64,000 nucleotides of DNA, taken from the NCBI GenBank assembly GCA_963797115.1, contig CAWCOH010000005.1, positions 186,001 to 250,000 of the forward strand, read 5' to 3'. Origin of the DNA: AP-15 sp963797115 (GTDB lineage: Bacteria > Pseudomonadota > Alphaproteobacteria > ATCC43930 > CGMCC-115725). The notes beneath the pieces were generated by a model. It was given only the letters and a program-made list of their open reading frames with translations. It was not told where the DNA came from and did no database searches. A program made the translations under genes and the position numbers. Positions 7,789 through 17,837 of the stretch are shown here, piece after piece (within the stretch, counting starts at the first letter, position 1; each line of letters opens with the position of its first letter).

Positions 7789-8604
7789 ATGGTCATGCGA
7801 TCGCCGACCCTAAACGTCATGGCGAACGCCGCGCTCAAGGCGGCGCGCGGTCTGATCCGCGACTTCGGCGAGGTCGAGCAGTTGCAGGTATCGGTCAAGG
7901 GCCCTGGCGAATTTGTCTCGACGGCAGATCTCAAGGCGGAGCGAACGCTGCGTACCGAGCTGGCCCGGGCGCGGCCGGGCTATGCGCTGCTCCTTGAGGA
8001 GAGCGGAGAGACGCCGGGGTCGGATCCGCGGCACCGCTGGATCGTCGACCCGCTCGACGGCACGACGAATTTTCTGCACGGCATCCCGCATTTTGCGATC
8101 TCGATCGCACTCGAGCGCGATGGCGAGATCGTGGCGGGACTCGTCTACGAGCCGACCCGGGACGAGATGTATTCAGCCGAGAAAGGTCTCGGCGCTTATG
8201 TCAACGACCGCCGGCTCAGGGTTTCGGCGCGCCGGCGGCTCGGCGAGGCGGTGATCGGCACCGGCATGCCGTTCGGCCCGCGCGCCGACGAGCCCGGCTA
8301 TGTCGGAACGCTGGGGGCGATCATGGGTGCCACGAGCGGCGTCCGGCGCATGGGGTCGGCGGCACTCGATCTCGCCTATGTCGCTGCCGGCCGCTATGAC
8401 GGGTTCTGGGAATTCGGCTTGGCACCCTGGGACATCGCCGCCGGCATTCTGCTCGTGCGCGAGGCAGGCGGCTTTGTCAGCGACCTGGCGGGCGGCCATG
8501 AGATGATGACGACAGGCGACGTGCTGGCCGCCAACGACCATCTTCATCTACCCCTTGCGGCGCTGATTTGGGATGGGTTGCGCGGCGGGCCGGTGACCCG
8601 CTGA
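7789..8604 (+). CDS. suhB: Inositol monophosphatase family protein (SuhB-like)
   Basis: A 271-residue Mg-dependent phosphatase with the full metal-binding set: LLLEESGE (near residue 67), WIVDPLDGTTNFLHG (near 85) and FGLAPWDIAAGILLVREAGG (near 213). Members hydrolyse inositol-1-phosphate and related sugar phosphates. E. coli SuhB is also a transcription antitermination factor. I chose the ATG at 7789 because AAGGAG lies 8 bases upstream and the protein then aligns with the family. A longer in-frame start at 7693 would overlap efp. The frame is intact and the call secure at family level. Confidence 0.9.
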   Translation: MVMRSPTLNVMANAALKAARGLIRDFGEVEQLQVSVKGPGEFVSTADLKAERTLRTELARARPGYALLLEESGETPGSDPRHRWIVDPLDGTTNFLHGIPHFAISIALERDGEIVAGLVYEPTRDEMYSAEKGLGAYVNDRRLRVSARRRLGEAVIGTGMPFGPRADEPGYVGTLGAIMGATSGVRRMGSAALDLAYVAAGRYDGFWEFGLAPWDIAAGILLVREAGGFVSDLAGGHEMMTTGDVLAANDHLHLPLAALIWDGLRGGPVTR

Positions 8605-8879
8605 GTTTGGCCGAGCGATCTCTGGGGTCGGGGGATTTCCTTGTCGTCATAGCCTGACCGCGTTAATTTTACCCACCGGCTGGTGAGAGTGCGCAGTTGC
8701 GCGCTCGAGGGGGTGGGGCTCTGGTGCACTGGCTCAAGCGGATGGTAAAGGGAGTTGGTCAAGTTGCGCCACGATAGCCTCGGCGGATTGCGAACTAGGC
8801 ATCCGTAAAATTGCCCAATTGGCATAATACATTAAACCGGATCGCGGCGCCTGGCTGGGCGCCACCAAAAGAGGCGCAA

Positions 8880-9368
8880 ATGGTCGATGAGGTAAGGGAG
8901 AAGCCGCTGCAGCAGGTGCGTGGGAGGCCGTCTCGAAAGGGGCGGTCGGGCAACCCCGCCGGCCGCCGGCTCAGCACTCGCAACAAAACGACGGTCGCCG
9001 CCCAGGAGCTGCTCGCGAACGCAGCCGAGGCGCTGACCCGCAAGGCCGTCGATGCGGCGCTCACCGGTGATCCGATGGCGATGCGGCTGTGCCTTGAACG
9101 CATTTTGCCGCGCGAGCGCGCGGTCAAGTGCGCATTGCCGCTCAAGAGCGCGGCCGATGTCGCGCGGGCGATGGAGGCAGTGACCGCGGCACTCGCCGGG
9201 GGCCTGATCACGCCGGGCGAGGCGCAAGCCATCGCCAGGGTAGTCGCGCCCCTCGTCCCAATGATCGAGACCAGCGACTTCGACCGGCGCCGGATGCTTG
9301 ATGCCGGCGAGCACGATTACCCACCAAGCCCGCCCACGGCCTGGTCGCATTCGGTTCTTACAACTTGA
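8880..9368 (+). CDS. DUF5681-domain protein, phage-associated family
   Basis: A 162-residue protein with the DUF5681 motif RGRPSRKGRSGNPAGRRLST near its start, a glycine/arginine segment usually found in small proteins beside phage terminase genes. Helical segments follow (TVAAQELLANAAEALTRKAV and LCLERILPRERAVK). The ATG at 8880 follows AGAGG and fits better than the in-frame ATG at 8811. No terminase or other phage gene lies near it, so it looks like a stray remnant or a freestanding member. The 275 bases before it (8605-8879) hold no gene I can identify. Confidence 0.68.
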   Translation: MVDEVREKPLQQVRGRPSRKGRSGNPAGRRLSTRNKTTVAAQELLANAAEALTRKAVDAALTGDPMAMRLCLERILPRERAVKCALPLKSAADVARAMEAVTAALAGGLITPGEAQAIARVVAPLVPMIETSDFDRRRMLDAGEHDYPPSPPTAWSHSVLTT

Positions 9369-9677
9369 GGAGGAACCCCGCTGCAGACCTGCTGCAGGTG
9401 CAGCGGGCCGTGAAATCTAAAACAACCGAGAGTGGTAGGATTCAGCGGAAGCCGAGGACCTCGCCATGCCGGCCGTTTGCCGGGCCGAGGATAGGCTGCG
9501 GCCGGTGCCTGCGGCGGACATGGGTTCCGGCTTTTCTCCACGGAACAAGGCGCGTGGGGCTGAATGCCCTGGGACAAAGAAAGGCGCCGCCGCGGTCGGC
9601 GAACCATCTGGATGCGCCTGAACATTTGGGGGATCTGTGAACGCGCCCGCGATTTCCCGAGCTTACAGTTTCACGGC
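9369..9677. other. Gap before the MotA-like gene; nothing firm
   Basis: About 300 bases with no recognisable gene. The open frame of the next gene extends back to 9564, but the residues added (arginine-rich, MPWDKERRRRGRR) look like shifted noncoding DNA. G+C-rich inverted segments (GCCGGCCGTTTGCCGGGCC near 9465-9490) could fold. No convincing promoter was picked out. Confidence 0.3.
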
Positions 9678-10832
9678 ATGATTTATTCACGCCGCTTTTT
9701 GCTGTGGATGACTGGGTTTCTAGTAGGGGTCGTAGTGCTCGCCATGCTGCTCGGGCGCCCGTTGGTTGACGCCTTCCTTGGCAATCCAGGAGTGAACGGG
9801 GTGATCCTGGCGATCCTCCTGTGCGGCATCGTCTACATCTTTCGCCAAGTATTGCTTCTGGATCCGGAGATCGACTGGATCGAAAGCTTTCGCTATCGAG
9901 AGGCTGGTGATGTGGAGGCCGCGGACGACCGACCCGCACCGCGGCTACTCGCACCGATGGTGCGGATGCTCAGGACACGACAGGGCGGGCGGGTCAGCTT
10001 GTCGGCGAGCTCGTTGCAGACCCTGCTCGACGGCATCGGTTCGCGCCTCGCAGAAACGCGCGAGGCCTCGCGCTATCTGATCGGCGTGCTGATCTTTCTC
10101 GGGCTGCTGGGGACCTTTTACGGGCTGCTGGAGACTGTTCGCTCGGTCGGCGGCGTGCTCGCCGGGCTCAGTGGAGGCGGCGGCGACGCCACCCGGGCCC
10201 TCGCCGATCTAAAAACGGGATTGGAATTGCCGCTAGCCGGCATGAGCACCGCGTTCAGCGCCTCGCTGTTCGGCCTCGCCGGCAGTCTCGTCCTCGGTTT
10301 TCTCGATCTGCAAGCTGGCCAGGCGCAGAACCGCTTTTACAACTATCTCGAAGAATGGCTGTCGACCTACACTAGGCTTTCGGGCGGCCAGCTCGGGGAC
10401 GGCGGCGAAGGATCGGTGCCGGCCTACATTCAGGCCTTGCTCGAGCAGACGGCGGATAGCCTAGAGAATCTTCAGCGCATTCTCGGACGGAGCGAGGAAA
10501 GTCGTATCGGCGCCAATGCCACCCTGACGAGCCTGACCGATCGGCTCGGTGTGCTCGGCGAGCAGATGAAGGCGGGACAGATGCTTATGGTACGCCTCGC
10601 CGAGAACCAATTGGAATTGAAGCCGTCTTTGAACCGCTTGGCCGAGGTAGCCGAGGGCGCCCTCGGACACGACGATGTGTTGCGCAACCACATGCGCAAT
10701 ATCGAAGCCTATCTCGCACGCCTGACCGAAGACGTGGCCCAAGGTCGGGCTCAGAGCGTTCAGGAATTGCGCACCGAGATCCGCATTCTCGCCCGCACCG
10801 TCGCCGGTCTCGCCGAAGAGAGCAGGCGCTGA
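9678..10832 (+). CDS. MotA/TolQ/ExbB-type proton-channel subunit
   Basis: A 384-residue inner-membrane protein. Predicted membrane segments lie at about residues 8-26 and 40-56, then YLIGVLIFLGLLGTFYGLLE (near 135) and STAFSASLFGLAGSLVLGFL (near 190), the last two matching the MotA/TolQ/ExbB domain that surrounds the ion path. A helical cytoplasmic tail of roughly 170 residues follows. The start is uncertain: the ATG at 9678 lacks a clear ribosome site and in-frame ATGs exist at 9612 and 9564. It precedes the MotB/OmpA-like gene by 22 bases and surely forms a stator-like complex with it. No flagellar, Tol or TonB genes are nearby. Confidence 0.8.
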   Translation: MIYSRRFLLWMTGFLVGVVVLAMLLGRPLVDAFLGNPGVNGVILAILLCGIVYIFRQVLLLDPEIDWIESFRYREAGDVEAADDRPAPRLLAPMVRMLRTRQGGRVSLSASSLQTLLDGIGSRLAETREASRYLIGVLIFLGLLGTFYGLLETVRSVGGVLAGLSGGGGDATRALADLKTGLELPLAGMSTAFSASLFGLAGSLVLGFLDLQAGQAQNRFYNYLEEWLSTYTRLSGGQLGDGGEGSVPAYIQALLEQTADSLENLQRILGRSEESRIGANATLTSLTDRLGVLGEQMKAGQMLMVRLAENQLELKPSLNRLAEVAEGALGHDDVLRNHMRNIEAYLARLTEDVAQGRAQSVQELRTEIRILARTVAGLAEESRR

Positions 10833-10854
10833 CCGTCGGGGACGGTTTTCAACC

Positions 10855-12129
10855 ATGGCAATCGCACCACGCAGTTCCCGCCGTTCGAGCATCGACATCT
10901 GGCCCGGCTTCGTCGACGCCCTGGCACAGCTCCTGATGGTGATCATCTTCATCTTGCTGGTGTTCACCGCTGGTCAATTCTACCTTTCGGAGGCGCTTTC
11001 CGGGCGCGACCAGGCTCTGCAGAAGCTGCAGCAGCAGGTTAACGAGCTTGGCAGTCTGCTTGCTCTGGAGCGGCGCACCACCGAGGATCTCCGTGTCGGC
11101 GCGGCGGATTTGTCCGCGCAGCTCGCAAACACGCTCGCGGAACGCGACCGGTTGACGGGGCAGCTGCGCGACGCCGATGCGATCGTCAGCGCCGACAAGG
11201 AAAAAATCGAGCTGCAGCTGCGCGAAATCGAGAGCCTGCGGCGCGATCTCGACGCCCTCAAGAGTGTCCGGGCCGATCTCGAGGGGAAAGTCGCCGCGCT
11301 GTCACAGCAGCAGGCGCAGCAGGACTTGGCGGCGCTGCGCGATCGAACCAAGGAACTCGAATCCCGTCTGGCCACCGAGCGCGAGAGGACCGTGCTCGCT
11401 CAGAAGGAGATCGATGCCCGAGACGTTCGCCTGCGTGAGCTCGGCGGGCGCGCCGATAAAGCCGAGCAGGGGCTCGCCGCGGAGAAAGAAATCAGCCGCA
11501 ATGCACTCGCCCGCGTCGACCAGCTCAACGCGCAGCTCGCAGCGTTGCGCGAGCAACTATCGCGCATTGCTACAGCGCTCAATGTCTCTGAGGCCAAGGT
11601 CAAAGAGCAGCAGGGCCAAATCGTCGAACTCGGCAAACGCCTCAACCTTGCCCTCGTGAACAAGGTCGAGGAGCTGGCGCGTTACCGCTCGGAGTTTTTC
11701 GGCCGGCTGCGCGAGATCCTTGGCGACCGCTCGGACATTCGCGTGGTTGGCGACCGCTTTGTATTCCAGTCCGAAGTACTGTTTGCGCAGGGGAGCGCCG
11801 ATCTCACGGACGGGGCCAAAAAGGAACTCGCTCCGGTGATCGCCGCGTTGAAGGAATTTTCCGCCAAAATCCCGCCGGACATCAACTGGATCCTGCGGAT
11901 CGACGGGCACACCGACCGTCGCCCGATCAGCAACCCGCAGTTTCCGTCAAATTGGGAATTGTCGACCGCCCGCGCGCTGTCGGTGGTGCGGTTCGCCATC
12001 GATGAAGGCATCCCCGCGACGCGGCTCGCCGCGGCGGGGTTTGCCGACAAGCAGCCGATCGACCCGCGTGCCGCCGAGGATGCCTATCGCCGCAATCGGC
12101 GCATCGAGCTGAAGCTGACCGAGCGATAG
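10855..12129 (+). CDS. MotB/OmpA-type peptidoglycan-anchoring partner with long coiled coil
   Basis: A 424-residue protein with a short basic cytoplasmic tail and one membrane segment, WPGFVDALAQLLMVIIFIL (about residues 16-40). Asp21 sits at the position of the proton-carrying Asp in MotB/ExbD. About 240 residues of heptad-rich coiled coil follow (RDQALQKLQQQVNELGSLLA onward), then a C-terminal OmpA domain with FQSEVLFAQGSADL (near 303) and IDGHTDRRPI (near 348) that binds peptidoglycan. Compared with MotB, the coiled coil is very long and would span much of the periplasm. It works with the preceding MotA-like subunit. This pair type is known in alphaproteobacteria, but its job is not. Confidence 0.85.
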   Translation: MAIAPRSSRRSSIDIWPGFVDALAQLLMVIIFILLVFTAGQFYLSEALSGRDQALQKLQQQVNELGSLLALERRTTEDLRVGAADLSAQLANTLAERDRLTGQLRDADAIVSADKEKIELQLREIESLRRDLDALKSVRADLEGKVAALSQQQAQQDLAALRDRTKELESRLATERERTVLAQKEIDARDVRLRELGGRADKAEQGLAAEKEISRNALARVDQLNAQLAALREQLSRIATALNVSEAKVKEQQGQIVELGKRLNLALVNKVEELARYRSEFFGRLREILGDRSDIRVVGDRFVFQSEVLFAQGSADLTDGAKKELAPVIAALKEFSAKIPPDINWILRIDGHTDRRPISNPQFPSNWELSTARALSVVRFAIDEGIPATRLAAAGFADKQPIDPRAAEDAYRRNRRIELKLTER

Positions 12130-12198
12130 AGACGAAGCGGATATCTTGGCACGGCGCTTGCCCCTCACCTTCTACTGAACCCGGAACGGGAGCATCAC

Positions 12199-12483
12199 AT
12201 GCGATATTCGATAGTTGCTCTTGCTGCCGCGGTCTGCGTTGCCCTTCCGCAATCTGTGTCCGCGGAAGAGGCGATGCCCGTTCGTCCTACCTCGACCGAG
12301 GCGGGTAGCCCGCACAAGGATCAATTACCGGAGTTGCTTCACCAATTCGGCATAGGCCTAATCAAGAGGATCGGAGCGGCGGAATGTGCGGAGGAAGGCG
12401 AAACCTGCACATCCGCCGAGCAGTGCTGCGCCGGCCTCGAGTGCTCAGGAGGCCCACCAGCTAGTTGCACCTCAGAAGACTGA
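12199..12483 (+). CDS. Secreted small protein with cystine-knot-like cysteine pattern
   Basis: A 94-residue protein with a clean Sec signal peptide (residues 1-22, cut after VSA). A polar linker and a short helix (LPELLHQFGIGLIKRI) follow, then a C-terminal domain with six cysteines at 63, 70, 76, 77, 82 and 90. The spacing C-x6-C-x5-CC-x4-C-x7-C is that of inhibitor cystine knots (knottins). It has a good GGGAG ribosome site 7 bases before the ATG, so it is a real gene despite its size. It lies 70 bases after the MotB-like gene and could share its transcript. Function is unknown. The fold is proposed from spacing alone. Confidence 0.72.
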   Translation: MRYSIVALAAAVCVALPQSVSAEEAMPVRPTSTEAGSPHKDQLPELLHQFGIGLIKRIGAAECAEEGETCTSAEQCCAGLECSGGPPASCTSED

Positions 12484-12572
12484 GTGCCCTGTAGATCACC
12501 GAAACCGGACCAAGGCAGGCGGTAGACGAGCCTAGCGCGACGGCCGACGAAATTCGCCGTGTAGAGCCGCGA

Positions 12573-14339
12573 TTGCGCGACAGCGAGCTGTTCTTGCTCG
12601 TGCTTGCATTAGGTGCGGGCGGCGCAGCAGGTCTCGGCGTGTTCCTCATCGACGTACTGCTGGCCGGCTTGCGGCGGCTCGCCTTCGCGGTTCCCGACGA
12701 TGCGCATTTGAGCGATTTCCACCTCAGCGGAGCGCGGGTGCTGCTGGTGCCGATCCTCGGTGGGCTGCTCGTCGGCCTCGCTTCGGCGCTGCTGCGACGC
12801 TGGCGGCAACGTGAGGTTGTCGATGCGATCGAGGCGAACGCACTATTCGGCGGCAGGATGTCGGTCCGCGACAGCCTGGGCCTGGTCTTTCTGACACTGC
12901 TTTCAGGCGGGTTCGGCGCCTCGGTAGGGCTCGAGGCGGCCTACACACAGATAGGGGCAGCTCTCGCGTCCCGGCTCGGCAGATCGGTCAGCTTGCGGCG
13001 GGACGACGTCCGCACCCTGGTAGGCTGTGGTGCCGCCGGTGCAATTGCAGCAGCATTCAACGCTCCACTAACCGGCGCCTTCTACGCTTTCGAGCTGATC
13101 ATCGGCGTCTATACATTGCAGACCCTGGCTCCGGTCGGCATTGCGGCCTTGACCGGGGCGCTCGTCATCCGCGGGCTCGTCGGGTCGAACCCTATATTCG
13201 TCGTCGATCACGGGATCACGATCTCGCCATTAGATTATCCCATGTTTTTCGGCCTCGGCATCGCCTCGGCCGGGCTTGGTATCGTGGTGATGAAGGGGGT
13301 GACTTGGACCGAAGCCGTGTTCCGGCGGCAAGCGGTTCCGCGCTGGGCGCGGCCGGCGCTCGGCGGCCTGCTGGTCGGCGGCCTCGCATTGCCGTTTCCG
13401 GAGATTCTCGGCAGCGGCCATGGCGGCATCCTTCGCGAGCTGCACGCGGGCTTCGGTCTCCCCTTCCTGGCCGCATTGATCGTAGCAAAGACGATCGCAT
13501 CAGCGGTCTCTATCGGTTCGGGGTTTCGCGGCGGGTTGTTCAGCACCTCGCTCTTCCTCGGCAGCCTGTTCGGCAGCTTGATCGGCGCGGCGTTATTGAG
13601 GTTCGCTCCCGATCTCGGGATTGATCCCCTAATCTACACATTGGTCGGCATGGGCGCGGTTGCCGCCGCGATCGTTGGAGCGCCGATGACGATGATCATG
13701 ATAGTACTCGAGACGACCGGTGACTTTGCGGCGACCATCGGTGTCATGGTAGGGGTCGTCACTGCTTCGATCGTGGTACGGCATTGGTTCGGCTATTCCT
13801 TTGCGACCTGGCGGTTCCATTTGCGAGGTCTGTCGATCCGCAGCCCTGAGGATGTGGGGTGGATCAACGAGCTGCTGATCGGCCCGATGATGCGCCGTGA
13901 TCCGGCGGTCATCGCCACGGGGTTTTCGCTCGACGAGCTGCGCCAACGGTTCCCGGCCGGCAGCGTCAGGCAAGTGTTTGTCGTCGATGAGGATGGACGT
14001 CTCTGTGGCATTGTCGATCTCGCAAGGATCAGCGAGCCCTTAGACGCCGACAGTGCCAAAACGTTGGAGGATATCGCCGCGAAGCCCGCCACATTTCTGC
14101 TCCCGGGAGACGATTTGCGCACCGCGCTCGACCGCTTCAGCCAAGCCGCGGAAGAGACGCTTCCGGTCATCGACAACCCAGAGGATCGCCGGGTCATCGG
14201 ATATTTGAGCGAAGCCTATTCGTTGCGCCGCTACGCTCACGAACTCGAGCGCCACCGGGGCGCGCTACAGGATGATGCCGGCATCTTCAGTCCGATCCGG
14301 GAGGAGGAAGCCGAGCGGGTCGGCACCGGTACAACGTAG
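12573..14339 (+). CDS. ClC-family chloride channel/transporter with CBS domains
   Basis: A 588-residue polytopic protein. The ClC core spans residues about 1-420 and has FGASVGLEAAYTQIG (near 112-127), where the Glu corresponds to the gating glutamate of the GxEGP motif. It also has FNAPLTGAFYAFELIIG (near 164) with an internal Glu, and GSGFRGGLFSTSLF (near 312) replacing the common GGxFxP. Two CBS domains (about 435-490 and 500-560) form the cytoplasmic regulatory part. No ATG lies upstream. The frame opens at 12495 and the TTG at 12573 is the first usual start codon, so the true N terminus may be slightly longer. ClC proteins exchange chloride for protons or conduct chloride. Confidence 0.87.
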   Translation: MRDSELFLLVLALGAGGAAGLGVFLIDVLLAGLRRLAFAVPDDAHLSDFHLSGARVLLVPILGGLLVGLASALLRRWRQREVVDAIEANALFGGRMSVRDSLGLVFLTLLSGGFGASVGLEAAYTQIGAALASRLGRSVSLRRDDVRTLVGCGAAGAIAAAFNAPLTGAFYAFELIIGVYTLQTLAPVGIAALTGALVIRGLVGSNPIFVVDHGITISPLDYPMFFGLGIASAGLGIVVMKGVTWTEAVFRRQAVPRWARPALGGLLVGGLALPFPEILGSGHGGILRELHAGFGLPFLAALIVAKTIASAVSIGSGFRGGLFSTSLFLGSLFGSLIGAALLRFAPDLGIDPLIYTLVGMGAVAAAIVGAPMTMIMIVLETTGDFAATIGVMVGVVTASIVVRHWFGYSFATWRFHLRGLSIRSPEDVGWINELLIGPMMRRDPAVIATGFSLDELRQRFPAGSVRQVFVVDEDGRLCGIVDLARISEPLDADSAKTLEDIAAKPATFLLPGDDLRTALDRFSQAAEETLPVIDNPEDRRVIGYLSEAYSLRRYAHELERHRGALQDDAGIFSPIREEEAERVGTGTT

Positions 14340-14820
14340 CGGAGTCGGTTCCTTGCTGCGCCACATAGAGCGAGCCTTAGGCAACGGTCGGCTAGGGCGA
14401 TTGACGCGTTCGCCTGGTAGCAAGAGTTTATGCAGACGTGAGCCCGCGCGCTAGTGTAGCATCGCAGCGGATGATTGAGGATCCCACCGCCGGCGGTGAC
14501 AAAGCGTTATTTGTTAAATTGACAACAGAGCACTTTTGCGGCATTGTCCAGACATGCAGATTTCATCGCACCTTGTGTTAGAGTTATTTCCGGTATGCGC
14601 GCCGCGGGGCTCTCGCCTCCCCGAGAATTGCGGGCTGCCGATGCCCCAGCATTTCCGCGGCGAACGAGATCCCGATCGCTGTAAATTCGCTGCAAAAAAC
14701 AGCTGGAACAGCGAGGATGCCCGGTGTCGGTGAATGCGTATGACCACCAGCCGGTGGTGTTTACCGGGACGAGTTGGCGGCGGTCACCGACCGGCGATGC
14801 CGGATAGGAGGAGCGACTAG
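14340..14820. promoter_or_regulatory. Upstream region of the sugar ABC operon with two inverted repeats
   Basis: 480 bases without a convincing gene. They hold a perfect 14-base palindrome CACCGCCGGCGGTG (14485-14498) and ACCACC-agcc-GGTGGT (14743-14758), either of which could be an operator for a sugar-responsive regulator. TTGACA at 14518-14523 could be a -35 element, but the -10 match at the right distance is poor. The strong GGAGG site for the first permease gene ends the region. No regulator gene and no solute-binding-protein gene lies here. Confidence 0.35.
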
Positions 14821-15750
14821 ATGGCCGATGTGGTAGCCCGCGATCTAAGCCTTCCGACGGCCCATTCGCGCCTCACCATGCAGAAGCTTGTGCGGCGGAA
14901 GTCGACGATCGCATTCTTTATGTGCCTGCCGCTAATCCTGGTCGTCGCCTGCCTCGTCGTCTATCCGGCGTTTTACTCGATCAGCCTGGCGATGATGAAC
15001 AAGTCGATGCAGCACTTCGTCGGCTTCGGAAATTTTACCTTCCTGTTTAGGCGCAACACGTTTTGGATGGTAGTCGAGCAAACTGTGCTGTTTGCGGTCA
15101 CCGCCGTCATCTTCAAGGCGTTGATCGGATTCATCGCGGCGCATTTCGTCCACAACCTTCCGGCTAAGGGCCAGCGCAAGTGGCGCGGGATGCTGCTGAT
15201 CCCGTGGGTGATTCCGCCGGCGATGAGCACGCTCGCGTGGTTTTGGCTGTTTGACCCGTCCTACAGCGCCTTCAATTGGATTTTTGCCCAACTCGGCATC
15301 CCTGAGGTGGCTTGGCTCGGCAACCCATATTGGGCGCGCTTTGCGGTCATCCTCGTCAACGTCTGGGTCGGCTCGCCATTCTTCCTGATCATGTACCTTG
15401 CGGCGCTCAAATCGGTGCCCGAGCAATTGCACGAAGCGGCGATGATCGACGGCGCCAACTGGTGGCAGAAAATCTGGTACATCAACCTACCGATGATGCG
15501 TAATATCATTCAGATTACCGCATTGTTCTCGTTGATCGTGACCTTTGCTAATTTTGATATCGTCAAGATCTTGACCAACGGAGGTCCGGTCGATCAGACG
15601 CATGTGTTCGCGACTTGGGCATTCAACTGGGCGATCTCGGGGAACAACATCCCCCTCGGTGCCTCGGTTTCGCTCTTCATGGCGCCGATCCTGGCGCTGG
15701 CGGCGGTTTTGATCCTACGCAACGTTCGCCAGCGAGGAAATGAGGCATGA
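14821..15750 (+). CDS. Sugar-type ABC transporter permease (MalF/UgpA-like)
   Basis: A 309-residue inner-membrane permease of the carbohydrate-uptake ABC class 1. Six membrane segments begin with STIAFFMCLPLILVVACLVV (about residue 30). The EAA loop that docks on the ATPase is EQLHEAAMIDGANWWQKIWY (near residue 202), followed by the characteristic NLPMM. A GGAGG ribosome site precedes the ATG. Its stop overlaps the next permease's start by four bases (ATGA), so the genes are translationally coupled. The substrate is not visible from sequence. MalF-class permeases usually handle sugars, sugar alcohols or glycerol-3-phosphate. Confidence 0.9.
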   Translation: MADVVARDLSLPTAHSRLTMQKLVRRKSTIAFFMCLPLILVVACLVVYPAFYSISLAMMNKSMQHFVGFGNFTFLFRRNTFWMVVEQTVLFAVTAVIFKALIGFIAAHFVHNLPAKGQRKWRGMLLIPWVIPPAMSTLAWFWLFDPSYSAFNWIFAQLGIPEVAWLGNPYWARFAVILVNVWVGSPFFLIMYLAALKSVPEQLHEAAMIDGANWWQKIWYINLPMMRNIIQITALFSLIVTFANFDIVKILTNGGPVDQTHVFATWAFNWAISGNNIPLGASVSLFMAPILALAAVLILRNVRQRGNEA

Positions 15751-16661
15751 CGGCCGGTACCGCCGACGCCGCTGCTGCCCATGCCCCGGGTGTCCGGCTC
15801 GGCAGTATTTCGCGCAGCCGTCGTAAAACCTTGTACTGGTCGTATTTTTTCCTGATCCTGTTCGTGATCTTTTTCCTGACGCCGCCGGTCTACATGTTCA
15901 TCACGTCGCTCAAATCGAGCGCGGAGATCTCGGCAGCGACCAACCCTTGGTGGGTATATCACCCGACCCTGGCGAACTACATTGATCTTCTGACCCAGAA
16001 AACCTACCTGATTTTCTTTCGCAATTCTGCCGTCGTATCGATTTGCGTCGTGTCCGTCACGATGGTAATCAGCGTGCTTGCAGCGTTTTCTCTTGCGCGG
16101 ATGAAATTTTGGGGGTCGGCGACCCTGGCGACAGGCGTGTTCCTTGCCTACCTCATCCCCGACACCTTAGTGTTCATTCCGCTGTTCAAGACGTTTGCCT
16201 TTATCCATGACAAGACAGGGATCGAGCTGATCAATCATTGGTGGGTGTTGATCATCCTTTTGCCTACATTGACGGTGCCGTTCTGCACATGGATCATGAT
16301 TGGATACTTTGCCAGCATCCCCAAGGAGCTCGACGAGGCGGCGCTAATCGACGGCGCGGGTTATATCCAGATGCTGACCAAGATTTTTATTCCAGTCGCG
16401 CTGCCCGGGATCATCGCCGCCACAATCTTTTGCTTTACGGTATCGTGGGCGAATTTCCTTTATGGGCTCGCCTTCACAACCTCAGCCGACCAGCTGACCT
16501 TGCCGGTAGGCATCGTTACCACCCTGATCAGGGGCGACGTCTACGCCTGGGGACAGATCATGACCGGCGCGTTGCTGGGTGCGGCGCCGCCGCTGATCAT
16601 TTACGCATTCCTGATGGATTACTACATCGCCGGCCTGACCGCCGGCGCAACGAAGGGGTAG
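15747..16661 (+). CDS. Sugar-type ABC transporter permease (MalG/UgpE-like)
   Basis: A 304-residue partner permease. A cytoplasmic N terminus (SRSRRKTLYW) leads into TM1 (SYFFLILFVIFFLTPPVYMF), the TSLKSSAEI periplasmic segment typical of MalG proteins and an EAA loop KELDEAALIDGAGYIQMLTK (near residue 195). IFIPVALPGI follows. It forms the heterodimeric channel with the preceding protein. It overlaps that gene by four bases and ends three bases before the ATPase gene, so all three genes form one operon. Confidence 0.9.
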   Translation: MTAGTADAAAAHAPGVRLGSISRSRRKTLYWSYFFLILFVIFFLTPPVYMFITSLKSSAEISAATNPWWVYHPTLANYIDLLTQKTYLIFFRNSAVVSICVVSVTMVISVLAAFSLARMKFWGSATLATGVFLAYLIPDTLVFIPLFKTFAFIHDKTGIELINHWWVLIILLPTLTVPFCTWIMIGYFASIPKELDEAALIDGAGYIQMLTKIFIPVALPGIIAATIFCFTVSWANFLYGLAFTTSADQLTLPVGIVTTLIRGDVYAWGQIMTGALLGAAPPLIIYAFLMDYYIAGLTAGATKG

Positions 16662-16664
16662 GAT

Positions 16665-17762
<1,098 letters not shown>

Positions 17763-17767
17763 TTTCG

Positions 17768-17796
17768 GCGCTCCCTCGAATCCGGTGCGGGAGCGC
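17768..17796 (+). terminator. Hairpin after the ABC operon
   Basis: GCGCTCCC (17768-17775) pairs perfectly with GGGAGCGC (17789-17796) around a 13-base loop, starting six bases after the ATPase stop. No strong T-run follows, as is common in high-G+C genomes. It separates the plus-strand ABC operon from the convergent minus-strand genes. Confidence 0.6.
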
Positions 17797-17837
17797 TGCC
17801 ATCCAGTTTACATTAGGCAAGTCGATTAGGACGCGGA

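Noticed and set aside
9678..12129. Zorya-type anti-phage system (ZorA/ZorB like MotA/MotB)
   Set aside because: The pair has the right fold, but no ZorC, ZorD or ZorE helicase/nuclease gene follows; the next genes are a small secreted peptide and a ClC channel.
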